From Fabrea salina (Eukaryota; Ciliophora; Heterotrichea; Heterotrichida; Fabreidae): DNA of 64,000 nucleotides. Below are positions 9,401-19,309 of the stretch, one piece after another. The stretch lies in the NCBI GenBank assembly GCA_022984795.1, contig JALIHJ010000053.1, positions 69,501-133,500 on the forward strand, in the 5' to 3' direction. Below the pieces are notes generated by a model, which worked only from the letters and a program-made list of their open reading frames with translations, searched no databases and was not told the origin of the DNA. The translations under genes were made by a program, and so were the position numbers. Position 1 is the first letter of the stretch, and the number at the start of each line of letters is the position of its first letter.

Positions 9401-12400
9401 ACTTGTCCTGAGTAACTCCTTTTTGTTTTTCTTCTTCAGTGCTCCACTCAATGTAGTACCTCCCGCTTGAAATGCCTGAAGGAGCAGCAACACTGTAGTC
9501 AACAGACTTTTGTGCTTGGTGCAAAGTAAAGTTTGAACTTGAAGTGACTAACAGGTTCCGTGAGTAGGGTATGTACTTCAGCCTTTTAGACTCAAGCCAG
9601 TCGTCTTCAATACTTAGTTCAATGTTTTGAGTTTGAGTTCCTATTTCCACGTCAATGCCTCCAGTTTTAGTTTTGGGGTCATAGTTTCCTGAACTAGCAC
9701 CTGACTCACCTTTTTTAAACCCAAAGTAAGCTTTGTCAAGTGTGCTGGTGCTTTGGTGAACGACCTCACCAGTTGAGTTGTTGTAAATGGTAAGAGTGAT
9801 GCTTTTGGTCCACAAGTCGTAGTTTCCATACACTTCCTTTCGAGTGATGTCTAGTTCCTGGAGCTCAAAGTTTGCACTAGGAGTTCTTTCAAAGCCCCAA
9901 GAAGGAATAGGCACTTTCTCTATGCTTATTTTCAAGTGGTTGCTGGTTCCCAAAGAGTGAGTAACTAGTTCTTGAGTGATTACGTTCCCAGACACCCTAC
10001 ACTCAGAGTCTGTTTCAAGTGGTGTCCATTCTGTGTTGTCATAAAAGCTTACTTGGCAGGTTGTGCTTCCACTGAGTCCGTCTAACTCTAGTTCAAATGG
10101 GTCAGGCAAGTGCACTTGCAAGACTTGGTCCTGAGTGAGCCCAGCAGCAATGATAAACTCAACACTTAGTGTAGCTTCTTCTCTAGAAGTGTCTGCACTT
10201 GTAACTACTTCCTTTAAGTTAACTAAACCTCCCAGTGGAGTCAGTGTAACTCTTCCTAAGTCTCTGTTTGAAAGGGTGTACTTGTCTTGAGCATCCTTTA
10301 CGTACATTGAGAACCCTGAAACCTGGCCTTCGGTAAAAGGGTTGTAAACATTAAAGACTTCCAAAGTAGTAGGACCAGTTAAATTTGATTGGGGTGAAAC
10401 AACCACTTTCCAGTGATCAAGGGTGCATGCTGCTTCAGCTCCTTCTAGTTTGCAAAGAATAGTTTCTTTTTCACCAGCTCCACAGTTAAGAACGTTCTGA
10501 GTAGAACCAACGTAAGGATCAAACAAGTAAGGAAACTCAAAATAGATTCTGTCAGTGGGAATTATAGTTGTCGAAGGAGTGAAGGTGAAGCTGTAAGTAG
10601 AGGTCTGGCCCACAGTTGTGACTTGAGCAGTTACAGAAGTGTCAAAAATACTTCCACTAGTTCCGACTGTAAAAGTACTTTCTCCTTCAGTGTCCTTAAT
10701 GGTTTCTTCAGTTAGGTAAGTAACACTTGCATAAACTTTGTTGGCAGAACCTACTCCTGGCAAGTTGTAAGCTTTGCGAAGGTAGAGTTCAAAACTGCTT
10801 CCAGAGTAGTAGTCGTTTGCAAGTGTAACTTCAAGAACACCTGAGTTAGTGCTGCATGTTTCAAGTTGTAGGTTAGACAAGCACTGGTCAGCTGATACAG
10901 GAGAAAATGTTTTGCCGTTTCCGTGGTTGAGTTTTATTAGGGCTTTGGAGGGAACGTTTTTGGTAAAGCTGAACTTCATGTACAAGTCAGCGTTTTGGTA
11001 GTTTTCAGTGTTGGGGTAGACTTTGAACTCTGAGTACTCAGTTTTTCCTTTGGGGTCTGTTGGGAACTCAAGACTTATTGATGTTCCAGTCGAGGAGTTT
11101 TGGTCAATGGTAAAGCCATCGCTGCCCTTTGTAGTGATTGACTGCACTGGAGTTATAGAGGTATCAAGCATTATTGCATACATCACATTGTGAACCCTTA
11201 CTTTGATTTGGGAGTTTCCTTGGAAGTTGTTAACATTAGTCACTAGAATGTTTGGTGGAGAGAGTATGTCAACCAAAGGTGGATTTGCAGAGTCAATGCC
11301 TGAAAAGGTAACTTCAGTTTTTTGTCCTTCGGTCAGAATAGACCTTGATTCCAAAACAATCTCAATGGAACCCCCTGCAGGTATAGCGTGCTTTGGTGTA
11401 AAGCTAACTTCAATATAGTTAACAGTGCTATCCTTAGTTAGGACAGCTTTGTCTTGGAAACTTTGTCCGTTCAAATTAATGCTAAAAGAAACTGAGTCTA
11501 TGGTTCCTGGAACTATGTTTTCGATGGCTTGATCTGCAATTTCACATGAACTTCCAGAACTGCTTCGTAGTATTTTGAAATCAACGGTTGATTTGGCGCC
11601 AATGGTAGTGTTAGACTTTAGTGATTCTATCTTAAGAGAGTTAGTTGTAGTTGCACTCTCCACTATTATGTAGTTCATTTCGTAGTTTTCGTTCCACTCT
11701 CCAAACTTCGGCAACTTAATGAGTTGCTCTCCAGCTATGGAAGCACCAGTTAAGTCAAAACCTTTCGGTGCTTCTACTATCATTGTTTCACCACTGCTTA
11801 TGCTTATTGTTTCAGCTATATCCAAGTTAAACTGCTCTCCACCAGCAACAATGTCATTGCCAGTGGTTGTAAGGTCTTTTTGAGTATAATCAGAACCTGA
11901 AACAATACTAAATCGATTCCCTTGATAAAGGTAAAATGGAATCTCTGGATATTCAGGTAAGTAGTAGACTAAATGGATTATGTTAGCGTCAGTAGTGCTA
12001 CTAGGGACTACGTTGTTGTATACATAACCTTTCCAGGGGTTGGCAGCACCATCACTTGGATTCAAAGGTAATTCTGGTTTTATTTGTATTATAGCAGTAG
12101 TACTTCCTTCTCTAACTTTCACTGTAGCAGTTCCGCCTAGACTTGAGTAAAAAGGCACAGGAACAGCATCTCCGTTATAATTACTGAGTCCAAGACCCAA
12201 AGGATTATTAGACTGATCAGAACTTGATTCAAACTCTATTTCTAAAGTAAAGGTGTTATCAATTTCAACATGTGGAGAATGAATACTGAAGTACAGAAGG
12301 TTGGTCTGTTCACATACAGTTCCAAAGGATATACTTGAGTCTGCAGTTTGATTTACATTGATTTTAGTCCTTCTAATTTCAATAGTGTCAACTGAACCGT

Positions 12401-14171
12401 CTCCATCTGTATCCATCTCTAGTTTTAAAAAGAATTCGTAAAAAGTCACTATTCTTTCAGGTACTAAAGGAAGCGCGATTGTTTCAGTCTTTCCTCTCTC
12501 AATCTTTCCGAAGATTTGATTCGTAGGTGCGATGTCGTTTCCTGTTTGAATGAATTCTATCTTTCCAGGAGAACTCTCTGTAGAAGTTGTTAGGGTGTAA
12601 CTTGTGATGATGTTGGTGCTGGTGCTGGTGCTGGTGCTGGTGCCAGACTGACCAGAACTGGGTGATATTACAGTAGTCAAACTAGTTGTTATCATCAGCT
12701 TATCTAGTGACAAGGAGTCTGAAATTGGTCCATGAATGGAGATTCTAGAAGCCTCGTCTATTTTAGCAACAGTGGCTACGACTGAAAAGTTCAATTTGTC
12801 GTTAGAATTTGGTAGATATCCTCCTTTTTGAACTAAAGAACTATTGCTATACCTAGCTTCTAATTCAAAACTGTTAGCACAATTGTAATTACCAATAGTC
12901 AAAACTGCTTCAGAGGTCTCTTCAATCTTTTCGTTATTAGAAGTGAAAGTTTCTATCTTTGCAACCTTAGCTCCTGACAGAACTTCTGCATAAACGTAGG
13001 TGTTTATTGTGCTGTCCCATGAAATTCCTCCATTAAAAGTAATTTCAACTAGATTTGAATTGGTTCGTTCGCAATTAACGTAATTAGAACCACCAGCAGT
13101 ATAGCAACCCTCATCTGTGACCGAAAAGTTTTCAGTAGTTATTTTAGCCTTACCAAAATGAGGAATGGGCTTTGTAGTGGTAAAGCTAATGGTGGTGTAC
13201 AATCTCATGCCTACAGCATAGTCATTGATCTCAAAAGTTTTAGTAGGAGTTACACTTGGAGCCGGGCTAGAAGCAGCAGTCACACCTGTAGGACCCCATC
13301 CAGTGAACCTCTGCACAAGGTTATTTACTCCTAGTCTCCACACTTGGACTTCCCACTGCTTGTTGTTGATTTCTGCCCCTGGAGCAGTGAAGCTTTCAAT
13401 TTCAAGTTCTATTTTCTCAGAAACAGAAACGTCTTGAGAAATGCCATAGATGTACACTGTTCCTGCTTCATTGAAACAGTCCAGAGTCTCTTGGCCAGTA
13501 GACCCCTTTAAAGAATTTAAACCTTTGCAACTGGGACTTTGAGGTGCTGCCCAGTAAGAAGCTTCCGAATCTGCTGCAGAATTAGGAGGAATCACCATAA
13601 GAATGTCGTGCTTATACAAGTCAGCCTGCAAAGTAAATTCTAAAGTGATTTTGTTTTCTGAGAGAACTACTGGGTTAGGCGAGTCAGCTGAAACTGATAA
13701 AGAGGAGCTGTGGGTAGATGGCGCAATGCCCACAAAGCCAAAGTTGTAGTTAGCATTTACTATTTGGCTTCCTGAAGAATGCCTGGTAACTATTTTGAAA
13801 GGCCCATAGACTCCAGAACTAGAGGGAAGGTCAACTAACAAGGTAAAGTAATTGTCACTATTTCCTTGGACACCCTGCTCCGAAAGAACATGGGGCAACC
13901 CATAGGCATTCACAGCCCCAGAATGAACATTAAAGTCACTTGAAGGAAAGTGAACTTCAACTACTCCCTGAGCAAGAGTAGTGGAGGGCCTGAAGTTAAA
14001 GGTCATCTGAACGTTACTAACTCCAGCGTTCACTCTTGAAAGTGAGATAGGTTCCTTCCAGTTTTCTTGTGAGTGTTGTATTTTGCCTATCCCGATGCTA
14101 GACTCACTTCCACCCACTAAAACACATATACTCAAAGCCAAAACCAGCATTAATATTTTTCGCCTTATCAT
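6456..14171 (-). CDS. Giant surface protein with beta-sandwich repeats and multi-pass C-terminus
   Basis: A 2571-residue protein. The ATG at 14171 follows TTTTATA and begins a signal peptide (MIRRKILMLVLALSICVLVGG). About 1700 residues follow of degenerate Thr/Ser-rich repeats with a recurring P-x-T-x-x-I-P-x-x-x-I-x-[FI]-x-FP pattern, which I read as tandem beta-sandwich modules. A small CxxC cluster (CGVCDNSLCLEC, about 2100-2150) follows, then the family motif WALLNTLDILMYL...LTPSL (about 2185-2230) and roughly seven membrane segments to residue 2500. The C-terminal third is clearly paralogous to the genes on either side, while the ectodomain is different. A TSTSTSTS stretch comes from a 6-nt tandem repeat near 12614-12644. 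The repeats suggest a long stalk-like cell-surface protein; ligand unknown. Confidence 0.85.
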   Translation of the reverse strand: MIRRKILMLVLALSICVLVGGSESSIGIGKIQHSQENWKEPISLSRVNAGVSNVQMTFNFRPSTTLAQGVVEVHFPSSDFNVHSGAVNAYGLPHVLSEQGVQGNSDNYFTLLVDLPSSSGVYGPFKIVTRHSSGSQIVNANYNFGFVGIAPSTHSSSLSVSADSPNPVVLSENKITLEFTLQADLYKHDILMVIPPNSAADSEASYWAAPQSPSCKGLNSLKGSTGQETLDCFNEAGTVYIYGISQDVSVSEKIELEIESFTAPGAEINNKQWEVQVWRLGVNNLVQRFTGWGPTGVTAASSPAPSVTPTKTFEINDYAVGMRLYTTISFTTTKPIPHFGKAKITTENFSVTDEGCYTAGGSNYVNCERTNSNLVEITFNGGISWDSTINTYVYAEVLSGAKVAKIETFTSNNEKIEETSEAVLTIGNYNCANSFELEARYSNSSLVQKGGYLPNSNDKLNFSVVATVAKIDEASRISIHGPISDSLSLDKLMITTSLTTVISPSSGQSGTSTSTSTSTNIITSYTLTTSTESSPGKIEFIQTGNDIAPTNQIFGKIERGKTETIALPLVPERIVTFYEFFLKLEMDTDGDGSVDTIEIRRTKINVNQTADSSISFGTVCEQTNLLYFSIHSPHVEIDNTFTLEIEFESSSDQSNNPLGLGLSNYNGDAVPVPFYSSLGGTATVKVREGSTTAIIQIKPELPLNPSDGAANPWKGYVYNNVVPSSTTDANIIHLVYYLPEYPEIPFYLYQGNRFSIVSGSDYTQKDLTTTGNDIVAGGEQFNLDIAETISISSGETMIVEAPKGFDLTGASIAGEQLIKLPKFGEWNENYEMNYIIVESATTTNSLKIESLKSNTTIGAKSTVDFKILRSSSGSSCEIADQAIENIVPGTIDSVSFSINLNGQSFQDKAVLTKDSTVNYIEVSFTPKHAIPAGGSIEIVLESRSILTEGQKTEVTFSGIDSANPPLVDILSPPNILVTNVNNFQGNSQIKVRVHNVMYAIMLDTSITPVQSITTKGSDGFTIDQNSSTGTSISLEFPTDPKGKTEYSEFKVYPNTENYQNADLYMKFSFTKNVPSKALIKLNHGNGKTFSPVSADQCLSNLQLETCSTNSGVLEVTLANDYYSGSSFELYLRKAYNLPGVGSANKVYASVTYLTEETIKDTEGESTFTVGTSGSIFDTSVTAQVTTVGQTSTYSFTFTPSTTIIPTDRIYFEFPYLFDPYVGSTQNVLNCGAGEKETILCKLEGAEAACTLDHWKVVVSPQSNLTGPTTLEVFNVYNPFTEGQVSGFSMYVKDAQDKYTLSNRDLGRVTLTPLGGLVNLKEVVTSADTSREEATLSVEFIIAAGLTQDQVLQVHLPDPFELELDGLSGSTTCQVSFYDNTEWTPLETDSECRVSGNVITQELVTHSLGTSNHLKISIEKVPIPSWGFERTPSANFELQELDITRKEVYGNYDLWTKSITLTIYNNSTGEVVHQSTSTLDKAYFGFKKGESGASSGNYDPKTKTGGIDVEIGTQTQNIELSIEDDWLESKRLKYIPYSRNLLVTSSSNFTLHQAQKSVDYSVAAPSGISSGRYYIEWSTEEEKQKGVTQDKYQPPVRTLVNVCPPASKNKISVTASEKLYVGKKSVPIRVEASKAPATSVVITITPSSKHLTVNPEVLTLQDSVSYFEVTVDSSHEVSTSEISFGLYGADQESFEIDPKIALSIENPPESPSVPRVSVTASETGRNTATASFQVSGTSAGAVVYYYLTCKGRKELTYSQLVAKVKSLVPVEDDEGTNIELQLQEEHLNYEAGPGPEDKDYLEFTKRKQAEHCSKEYVGAQVVYSSESVSQAFKRLLPGESYLVYAFVWNGLTQTSTAETAEFTTQSPPDSERILASITRTSKMTEEDFATIAEIIAKHMGVNPEWLYPKGSVRVTENTLRRLQTTYTNVFEYDSLYDSFNAEINPSTFVPKANTDIASVRKDFISARIMYDSDTLNFVSSEIIPSGTGNSFTVLPLKSTSEGTSASFKFTTALDGYVYTSCSSSKDSAITSKQVKSGLDSQNNKVPSGSAQVTQETETTLTLELPPGSTYYCYFSACDESLTNPFCEETSQLPYVQLEIHQCADGSCGVCDNSLCLECEYGICSKCVSNAVLNQDETCKCKAGYVEESGSCKLSGEVERAKSTGQIMAGTATTSAAASSAFNPNPAALWALLNTLDILMYLSLSTNPLTPSLRAMLEGLDILELFVPNLFEFVFDPDISSMSNEIFKDFGFESTLFLLNMGQKFTIFAFVLVLWPVFWVLSITKIPFVAKKCEGFLPEYKYNFFLRNWIQLFLDLSIAAVIQVSNSPSSNGIVISSYCIGVIFSLLLALSPLALYLFIKKNQSKITSEDSDFLKRWGTLVYEYDCKQGSKAPYTYFVFFLKRALFAVSLVLLGDYPVLQHVINTLLMIGYTAFIIVVKPIEDRINQVTAVITETLTCLVFVGCSYFLQDSWRSHDQLIEDLLIYSTLGIVLVQSSAGILPLVIRLVKWLKNKNGNSRVSPVQFDTESPQIEGQPVQEVRRICLDSEIDESRQEWATKVYQSTDVKEESLRKE
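12614..12644. repeat. Six-nucleotide tandem repeat inside the giant surface protein gene
   Basis: The hexamer GGTGCT is repeated about five times and encodes alternating Ser-Thr on the minus strand. It is in frame and likely variable in copy number. Confidence 0.7.
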
Positions 14172-14459
14172 TATAAAATACAGACAGAGCACTCTAACTC
14201 TAGACCTATGATGACTCTTAATTCTACAAAAACTTTTAGTAACTTAATCGCCTTAATAAATAAAAACCACAAACAAATACCAACTGGCTGGTTTAAAGAC
14301 AAATTGGTTTTTGTAATCTGAGAAAAAGGTCAAAGGCCATTTTGAATTTTTTCAACAACTCCACTTAGCACCATCTTAAAGGAATGAACTATACCTAAGT
14401 TTAAGTCAATTCCACTGCTATGAGAGTCCAAGTAGTTAACCCATAGATTTATTGATTAC
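14172..14459. other. Intergenic spacer, nothing recognised
   Basis: A 288-nt AT-rich spacer between two minus-strand receptor genes. The TTTTATA abutting the start at 14171 is the only recognisable signal. Confidence 0.5.
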
Positions 14460-17400
14460 TTAAGTGTTACTTCTAAAGAAGTCTAAGGGGTTGGGTTTTT
14501 GGAGGTAGCCAGTGTTTGTCACTTCAGTAATGTCTACTTGGTCTCTTTTGATCTCTCTATTATGGTCCCTTTCTAGAACCATTACTCTGGTTCTTCTTCT
14601 GTTTTGCATGCAGGAGTAAACTCTGTAGCCCAGTCCAAAAATAGATGCAGCTGTTTGGACGAAAACAACTCCTAAAACAATGTAAAATATTGCATCTTCT
14701 ATGTAGCTGCTTTCCCAGTCTTCGTTCAAGAAAAAAACCACTAGTCCAAATATTCCAAACACTGCTAATTCGTTGAAGATAGACACAACTTGCTGAGTGG
14801 TTTCAGATTGAGGCCTCACTAGCAGGTTGAAAAGGGCGTAACCCAGTGCCACTGTAGTATTGATGCCAGCTTGGATGTAGGGGTAGTTTCCTAGAAGAAC
14901 CAAACTTGCTGCAAGTAACAGTCTCATAGAAGTAAATGCAAAGTAAGCGTGGGAGGCTGCAAAGCTAGCTTTATGCTTAAACTCGTAGAAAAGAGTGCCC
15001 CAGGTTAAGTGGAATACTGACTCTTCGCCTAGATAGGTTATTTGGGTCTTGTACTTTCTGTTAAACAAGTATAGAGCAGGAGGCGTGGCAAGTGCCAGAA
15101 AGCCTACTAAGCATGCTGATAAGTAATTGATGACTCCTAGAGTGTCTGCTTCTGGGAGTGTTGCTAGCTGAATGAGGCATGCTAGTTCTAGGTCCAAGTA
15201 ACACTGAATCCAGTAACGCAAGAAAAGGTTGTACTTGTACTCCTTTAAAGCACTCTTCAACTTTTCTTGGAGACTTTCTATTGGAAGCTTGGACAAAGCC
15301 CAGATAAAGGGCCATAATACTAACAACACTACTAGAATGAACAAGTTGGCAGCAGCAGTCACCATAAACAAACTGGGTGAGAATTTCGAAGTGTAGCTTA
15401 GGGAGTCATGCCCAATGACTGCTTTTAGAGCGTAGTCTAAATACACTCTAAATGACTCCAGCAAGTTCATTCCTTCAAACAAGCCTCTGAGACTAGGAGT
15501 AAGGGGATTGGTGCTCAGAGTTATGTATGAAAGAATCTCTAGGGTGTTCATGAGTCTCCACAAAACTGAAGGATTGGGGTTGAAGAAACTGAAAAGAGCC
15601 GTGGTAGCTCCTGCCCCTGCAGCTACCGTTTGTGCTTGTTCTCTAGCTTGTTTAGTCATTATTCCAGATGGGTCGTGTTCTTTAAGTGCTGTTTGGAGTT
15701 CTTGGGTCACTAAGAGGTAGTTGGACTCACTTGTGATGTTGGGAATCAGAGTCAAGGAAACTACTTCGCCTTCTGCAACGTATGAGTCAAACTCCATAGT
15801 AAATTCGTAAGTTCTAAGGTCAATCTCCTGGAAGTCATAAGTGTACTTAATGGTTTTATTCTGAACAGAGAACTCAAAACTAGATGCTTGTAGGGAAGAG
15901 TTAAGAGTCTCTGTGAAGCTAAGAGTAAGGGTGTTGTCTTCGTTTGTGAGGTTGACAGAGAAAGTACCTCTGTTGCAGAACCCGTACTCTTGAACATAGC
16001 CTTGGTTGCACTCACAGGTAGTTTCAGTCACCCAAGCATTTTCCACACAACTACTGCACCTTTCATACTCACAGTCCACACACAAGTCATTGCCACACAA
16101 ACTGCAGGTAGAGTTGTTCACACACCCAGAGTAACAGTTAGACCTGCATTGCTCACACTGATTTCCGTTCCAAAACTCATCTATGCTACACAAAGGTAAG
16201 CACTTGTTTGAGTTGTTAACTGGACAAAACTCACACTCGTTACAACTCTCTAGTAAGTCTCTTAAGTCCACTGCTGAGTTGTAAACCCGTATCTCCCAAA
16301 TGAACCCCTCAAAAAAGTTGCCAAAGGTTTCTGAGAGTTTAGCTCCAATAGTAAACAAAAAGTTACTTTCTGCGTCCACCAACCAGTAATCTCCCATGCC
16401 CTTTGACAGCACCCTAGTGTTGTTGTAGTAAGTTTCTAGTTTAAACTCAAACTGGTCAAAGAAAGTTTTTACACTCAGCAAGTTCCAGTAACTACTCAGT
16501 TTAGTTTGGGATTGAAAGGACTCATTAAGTTTTAAGTAAACCTGGAAGTCTAAAAGTCCAATCTCTAGGATGTTTGTGAGTTCATGTTGCTTTGAAAGCA
16601 AAACTCCCGATCCAGAGTTAGGCTTCACCCACATACTCACTGTAAACTCAGGAGCTAGTACTAGCAAAGGTTCTGAAACACCTTTGTAAGGAGGCAGTTG
16701 CATCACTGAAGTTCCTCTGAAGTAGTAACCCCTGTCTTTAGTAGGGTAAGGATCAGTTTCATGGAAGAAAGGGTAAAACTGATCGTTGACTCCTGTGAGC
16801 ACTGGAATTGAGTTTCTGGAGTCTTTCAGTGAGTTCTGCATTGTTTTAAGTGTCAACTGGAACACAAAGTCAGAGGTCTCTATAAAGGACCCAGTAGAAG
16901 AACAAGTGTAACCTGTAGGACACACAGAACTGCACACTCCTTGAACTAAGTACTTGCCTTGGCACTCTATGCACTCAAAAGCCGAAGGAGAGTAACACTC
17001 TATGCAGCTTTCAGTGCACACCAAAGAAATATAGTAGTTAATTCCAGGGTCCAGTGGAACAGCATAGTAGCCGTCATAAGTGACTTGAGGTTGGTAATCT
17101 GCTTGAATGTAGGAATCCAACCTGCACTCTATCAAAGTAGCTGAAAGCGTTTGAATCAAACAATCCTGAATCCCAATCTTAACTTGCATCTTAGAAACAT
17201 CAGTTGGAAAGTTCTCACCAGTAATGCTGATTACATTGGAAGCCTCAGAAAAGCTTTTGACAACAGGTACATTTTTGTACTCGAAAGAGCAATCTCCGTT
17301 ACACATAACCAATCTGTCGTCTATTGTAACTCTTAGTTGAGGTTTGGTTGCGTAGGTCCTCAAGAACTCTGAGGGTACTACAAACCAAAACTGTGAGTTT

Positions 17401-18917
17401 GAGGGCTGATAAAGTAGTTCTCCATCTACTGTATTCCCATCAGAACCTACAAATTTTAAGTCTTCAGGCTGAGGGTTCATATAGCCAGGAAGCATTGCAT
17501 AGAAGTAGTCAGCTCTCCTGTAAGCATACACGTTAAAGTAAACACCAGCAAACTCTTTTTGTTGGTAATTCTTCGAAGAGTCAAAGTTCGGGATGTCTTT
17601 ACTTTCACCCTTAAACATTATAGGGTGTGAACTGTGAATGTTATTTGGTGGCATTCTTTTGACAAGGGGCATTTTGTTTCTTTGGATCCCATCACTTGGA
17701 ACTTCTACTCCTATTGAGAGTTGTGAATCTCCTGCTATATTTTCAGCTTGTATTTCAATGTAATACAGTTTATCTTTTTCTAAAGAAACAGTGGTTGACT
17801 TATATGCGTTTTCGTAATAAAAGAAAAAAAAAGGTTCTGTAGGGTTTTCGCCTGTGTCAATTATTAGCTCCTTGTTGCTGGGGTCTTTGTTAGTGCTTAG
17901 GTACATAGTAAGAATGTCATCTACAGTTGAGTGAAAAGTATAGTCACCATCCCTAGGGGCTTTGAAGTACCCTTCAATCCTTGAATTAGTTCCAACTCTA
18001 TTTATGTTCAAACTGAGACAGGGTATTGTGCCCATGTCAACACTGTCCTTAATCCACCTTAAACCAGCTCCTCCTTCATAGTACTGAGAAGTGTTTAGTT
18101 TGTAGTAGGGCCCTGTTTCGCAAACGATACTTGTAAAACTAGCGCTTGTAACACTGCAGTCAGTCCCGTCTATCTCAACTTTGATTCTGCTGGCTTCACT
18201 TGGAAAGGACTTGCCTGTAATGGTCACTCCTAGACCCCCTAAAGCACTTCCTTGATGCGAAGAAATGGAGTCAATTGAAGCTATTGTTCTGAAAAAGTAC
18301 TCTTCACCTTCAAGCGTGTAGCCTGCTCCAGTCCAAAGAATGTCAACTTCAGTGTTACTAATATCAAGCTTAGGGTTAGAGTCTCCATGCACATTCTGTG
18401 GCACCTTAATCCTTTGAGTCCATATATGGAGTTCCCATTCATAAGAGTCTAAATAATCAAGTGAATCTACATCATTGAAGGATGCTGCAGTAACTCCATC
18501 ACTGCTGCTCCAAAGCCCGGTTACTTCTGTGTAGTACTCAGCTGACCCTTCGTTCCGGTTTAGAGTAATGATAGCGTAAGGATTGTCATTATAACTTAGT
18601 TGTGCTGAGTAAATTTCTGAGCCACCATATTCAAGTTTTACCTGAAAAGTAGTGCCATAACTAGACTCCCAAGGAGGAATCAGGCACTCCAACTCAGTTT
18701 GTTTTAAGTAAAGCACTTCGCAAACACGTGCTCCTATCGCAGCATTATACTGCGAAATATCCAAATCATCAAAAATTCCTTTAAAAAACAAACTACTGAG
18801 TCCACAAAAGTAACTAGGGTTTTCCTTGATCCTATTAGGAGTAGCTATGCTATTTATCTGAACAGCTTCAATCCTCGAGAAGACCAAAATCACTCCTAAA
18901 ATCACTCCAAAAATCAT
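14460..18917 (-). CDS. Large IPT/PA14/LamG/Cys-rich multi-pass membrane protein
   Basis: A 1485-residue paralogue of the gene at 1973-6145 with the same architecture: signal peptide (MIFGVILGVILVFSRIEA), IPT-like region with ITGKSFPSE, PA14-like (FKAPRDGDYTFHSTV), an extra IPT (ITGENFPTD, about 560-610), Cys-rich, LamG-like (RGYYFRGTSVMQLPP), CxxC-rich, the motif WRLMNTLEILSYI...LTPSL, then about seven membrane helices. The ATG at 18917 is preferred over an upstream GTG because the signal peptide begins there. Its start codon is only 9 nt from that of the divergent gene on the other strand. Role inferred as a cell-surface receptor or adhesion molecule. Near-identical stretches in the LamG block suggest fairly recent duplication. 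Confidence 0.85.
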   Translation of the reverse strand: MIFGVILGVILVFSRIEAVQINSIATPNRIKENPSYFCGLSSLFFKGIFDDLDISQYNAAIGARVCEVLYLKQTELECLIPPWESSYGTTFQVKLEYGGSEIYSAQLSYNDNPYAIITLNRNEGSAEYYTEVTGLWSSSDGVTAASFNDVDSLDYLDSYEWELHIWTQRIKVPQNVHGDSNPKLDISNTEVDILWTGAGYTLEGEEYFFRTIASIDSISSHQGSALGGLGVTITGKSFPSEASRIKVEIDGTDCSVTSASFTSIVCETGPYYKLNTSQYYEGGAGLRWIKDSVDMGTIPCLSLNINRVGTNSRIEGYFKAPRDGDYTFHSTVDDILTMYLSTNKDPSNKELIIDTGENPTEPFFFFYYENAYKSTTVSLEKDKLYYIEIQAENIAGDSQLSIGVEVPSDGIQRNKMPLVKRMPPNNIHSSHPIMFKGESKDIPNFDSSKNYQQKEFAGVYFNVYAYRRADYFYAMLPGYMNPQPEDLKFVGSDGNTVDGELLYQPSNSQFWFVVPSEFLRTYATKPQLRVTIDDRLVMCNGDCSFEYKNVPVVKSFSEASNVISITGENFPTDVSKMQVKIGIQDCLIQTLSATLIECRLDSYIQADYQPQVTYDGYYAVPLDPGINYYISLVCTESCIECYSPSAFECIECQGKYLVQGVCSSVCPTGYTCSSTGSFIETSDFVFQLTLKTMQNSLKDSRNSIPVLTGVNDQFYPFFHETDPYPTKDRGYYFRGTSVMQLPPYKGVSEPLLVLAPEFTVSMWVKPNSGSGVLLSKQHELTNILEIGLLDFQVYLKLNESFQSQTKLSSYWNLLSVKTFFDQFEFKLETYYNNTRVLSKGMGDYWLVDAESNFLFTIGAKLSETFGNFFEGFIWEIRVYNSAVDLRDLLESCNECEFCPVNNSNKCLPLCSIDEFWNGNQCEQCRSNCYSGCVNNSTCSLCGNDLCVDCEYERCSSCVENAWVTETTCECNQGYVQEYGFCNRGTFSVNLTNEDNTLTLSFTETLNSSLQASSFEFSVQNKTIKYTYDFQEIDLRTYEFTMEFDSYVAEGEVVSLTLIPNITSESNYLLVTQELQTALKEHDPSGIMTKQAREQAQTVAAGAGATTALFSFFNPNPSVLWRLMNTLEILSYITLSTNPLTPSLRGLFEGMNLLESFRVYLDYALKAVIGHDSLSYTSKFSPSLFMVTAAANLFILVVLLVLWPFIWALSKLPIESLQEKLKSALKEYKYNLFLRYWIQCYLDLELACLIQLATLPEADTLGVINYLSACLVGFLALATPPALYLFNRKYKTQITYLGEESVFHLTWGTLFYEFKHKASFAASHAYFAFTSMRLLLAASLVLLGNYPYIQAGINTTVALGYALFNLLVRPQSETTQQVVSIFNELAVFGIFGLVVFFLNEDWESSYIEDAIFYIVLGVVFVQTAASIFGLGYRVYSCMQNRRRTRVMVLERDHNREIKRDQVDITEVTNTGYLQKPNPLDFFRSNT

Positions 18918-18926
18918 TTTAATTAT
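18918..18926. promoter_or_regulatory. 9-nt divergent intergenic spacer
   Basis: TTTAATTAT lies between two opposed ATGs. Any start-proximal promoter elements for both genes must fit here or lie within coding sequence. Confidence 0.6.
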
Positions 18927-19301
18927 ATGGAACAAACACACTCTGAAAAACTATTTGAGCTTTTAAAAACCTTTTCGAACTCACCACCACAACCCATTCA
19001 TAAGGGGTACAGTTTTCCAAGAAAAGACTCCTTAGTAAAGGTACGCGTAACTAAAGAACTAACTCTGGTAGAAACTACCAAAGAGTACCTAAATCTTCCT
19101 CAGAGTTTAACTACTCTTGAGCTTCTTTCTGAGCTCAATAAACAAAGCTCCTACGGAGTCTTTTATTTCAAAGACCACTTACTGGTTTTTAAAACAAGCA
19201 TAATGCACCCCGAAAACCTTTTACAAGTACTTAGCTTTTTACTCGAAGGACCTCACAAAACAGCTTTGGAAGCCTTTGAAGAGAAGCTTAAAGAAAGTTA
19301 G
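18927..19301 (+). CDS. Small conserved-looking protein, function unknown
   Basis: A 124-residue, Leu/Lys/Glu-rich soluble protein without signal peptide or membrane segment. The C-terminal half (ENLLQVLSFLLEGPHKTALEAF) looks helical. I recognise no family. The ATG is supported by the AT-rich AATTAT in front and by the divergent start 9 nt away. It is followed after 8 nt (CATAATAA) by the EDC4-like gene on the same strand, so the two may share transcription. Confidence 0.6.
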   Translation: MEQTHSEKLFELLKTFSNSPPQPIHKGYSFPRKDSLVKVRVTKELTLVETTKEYLNLPQSLTTLELLSELNKQSSYGVFYFKDHLLVFKTSIMHPENLLQVLSFLLEGPHKTALEAFEEKLKES

Positions 19302-19309
19302 CATAATAA

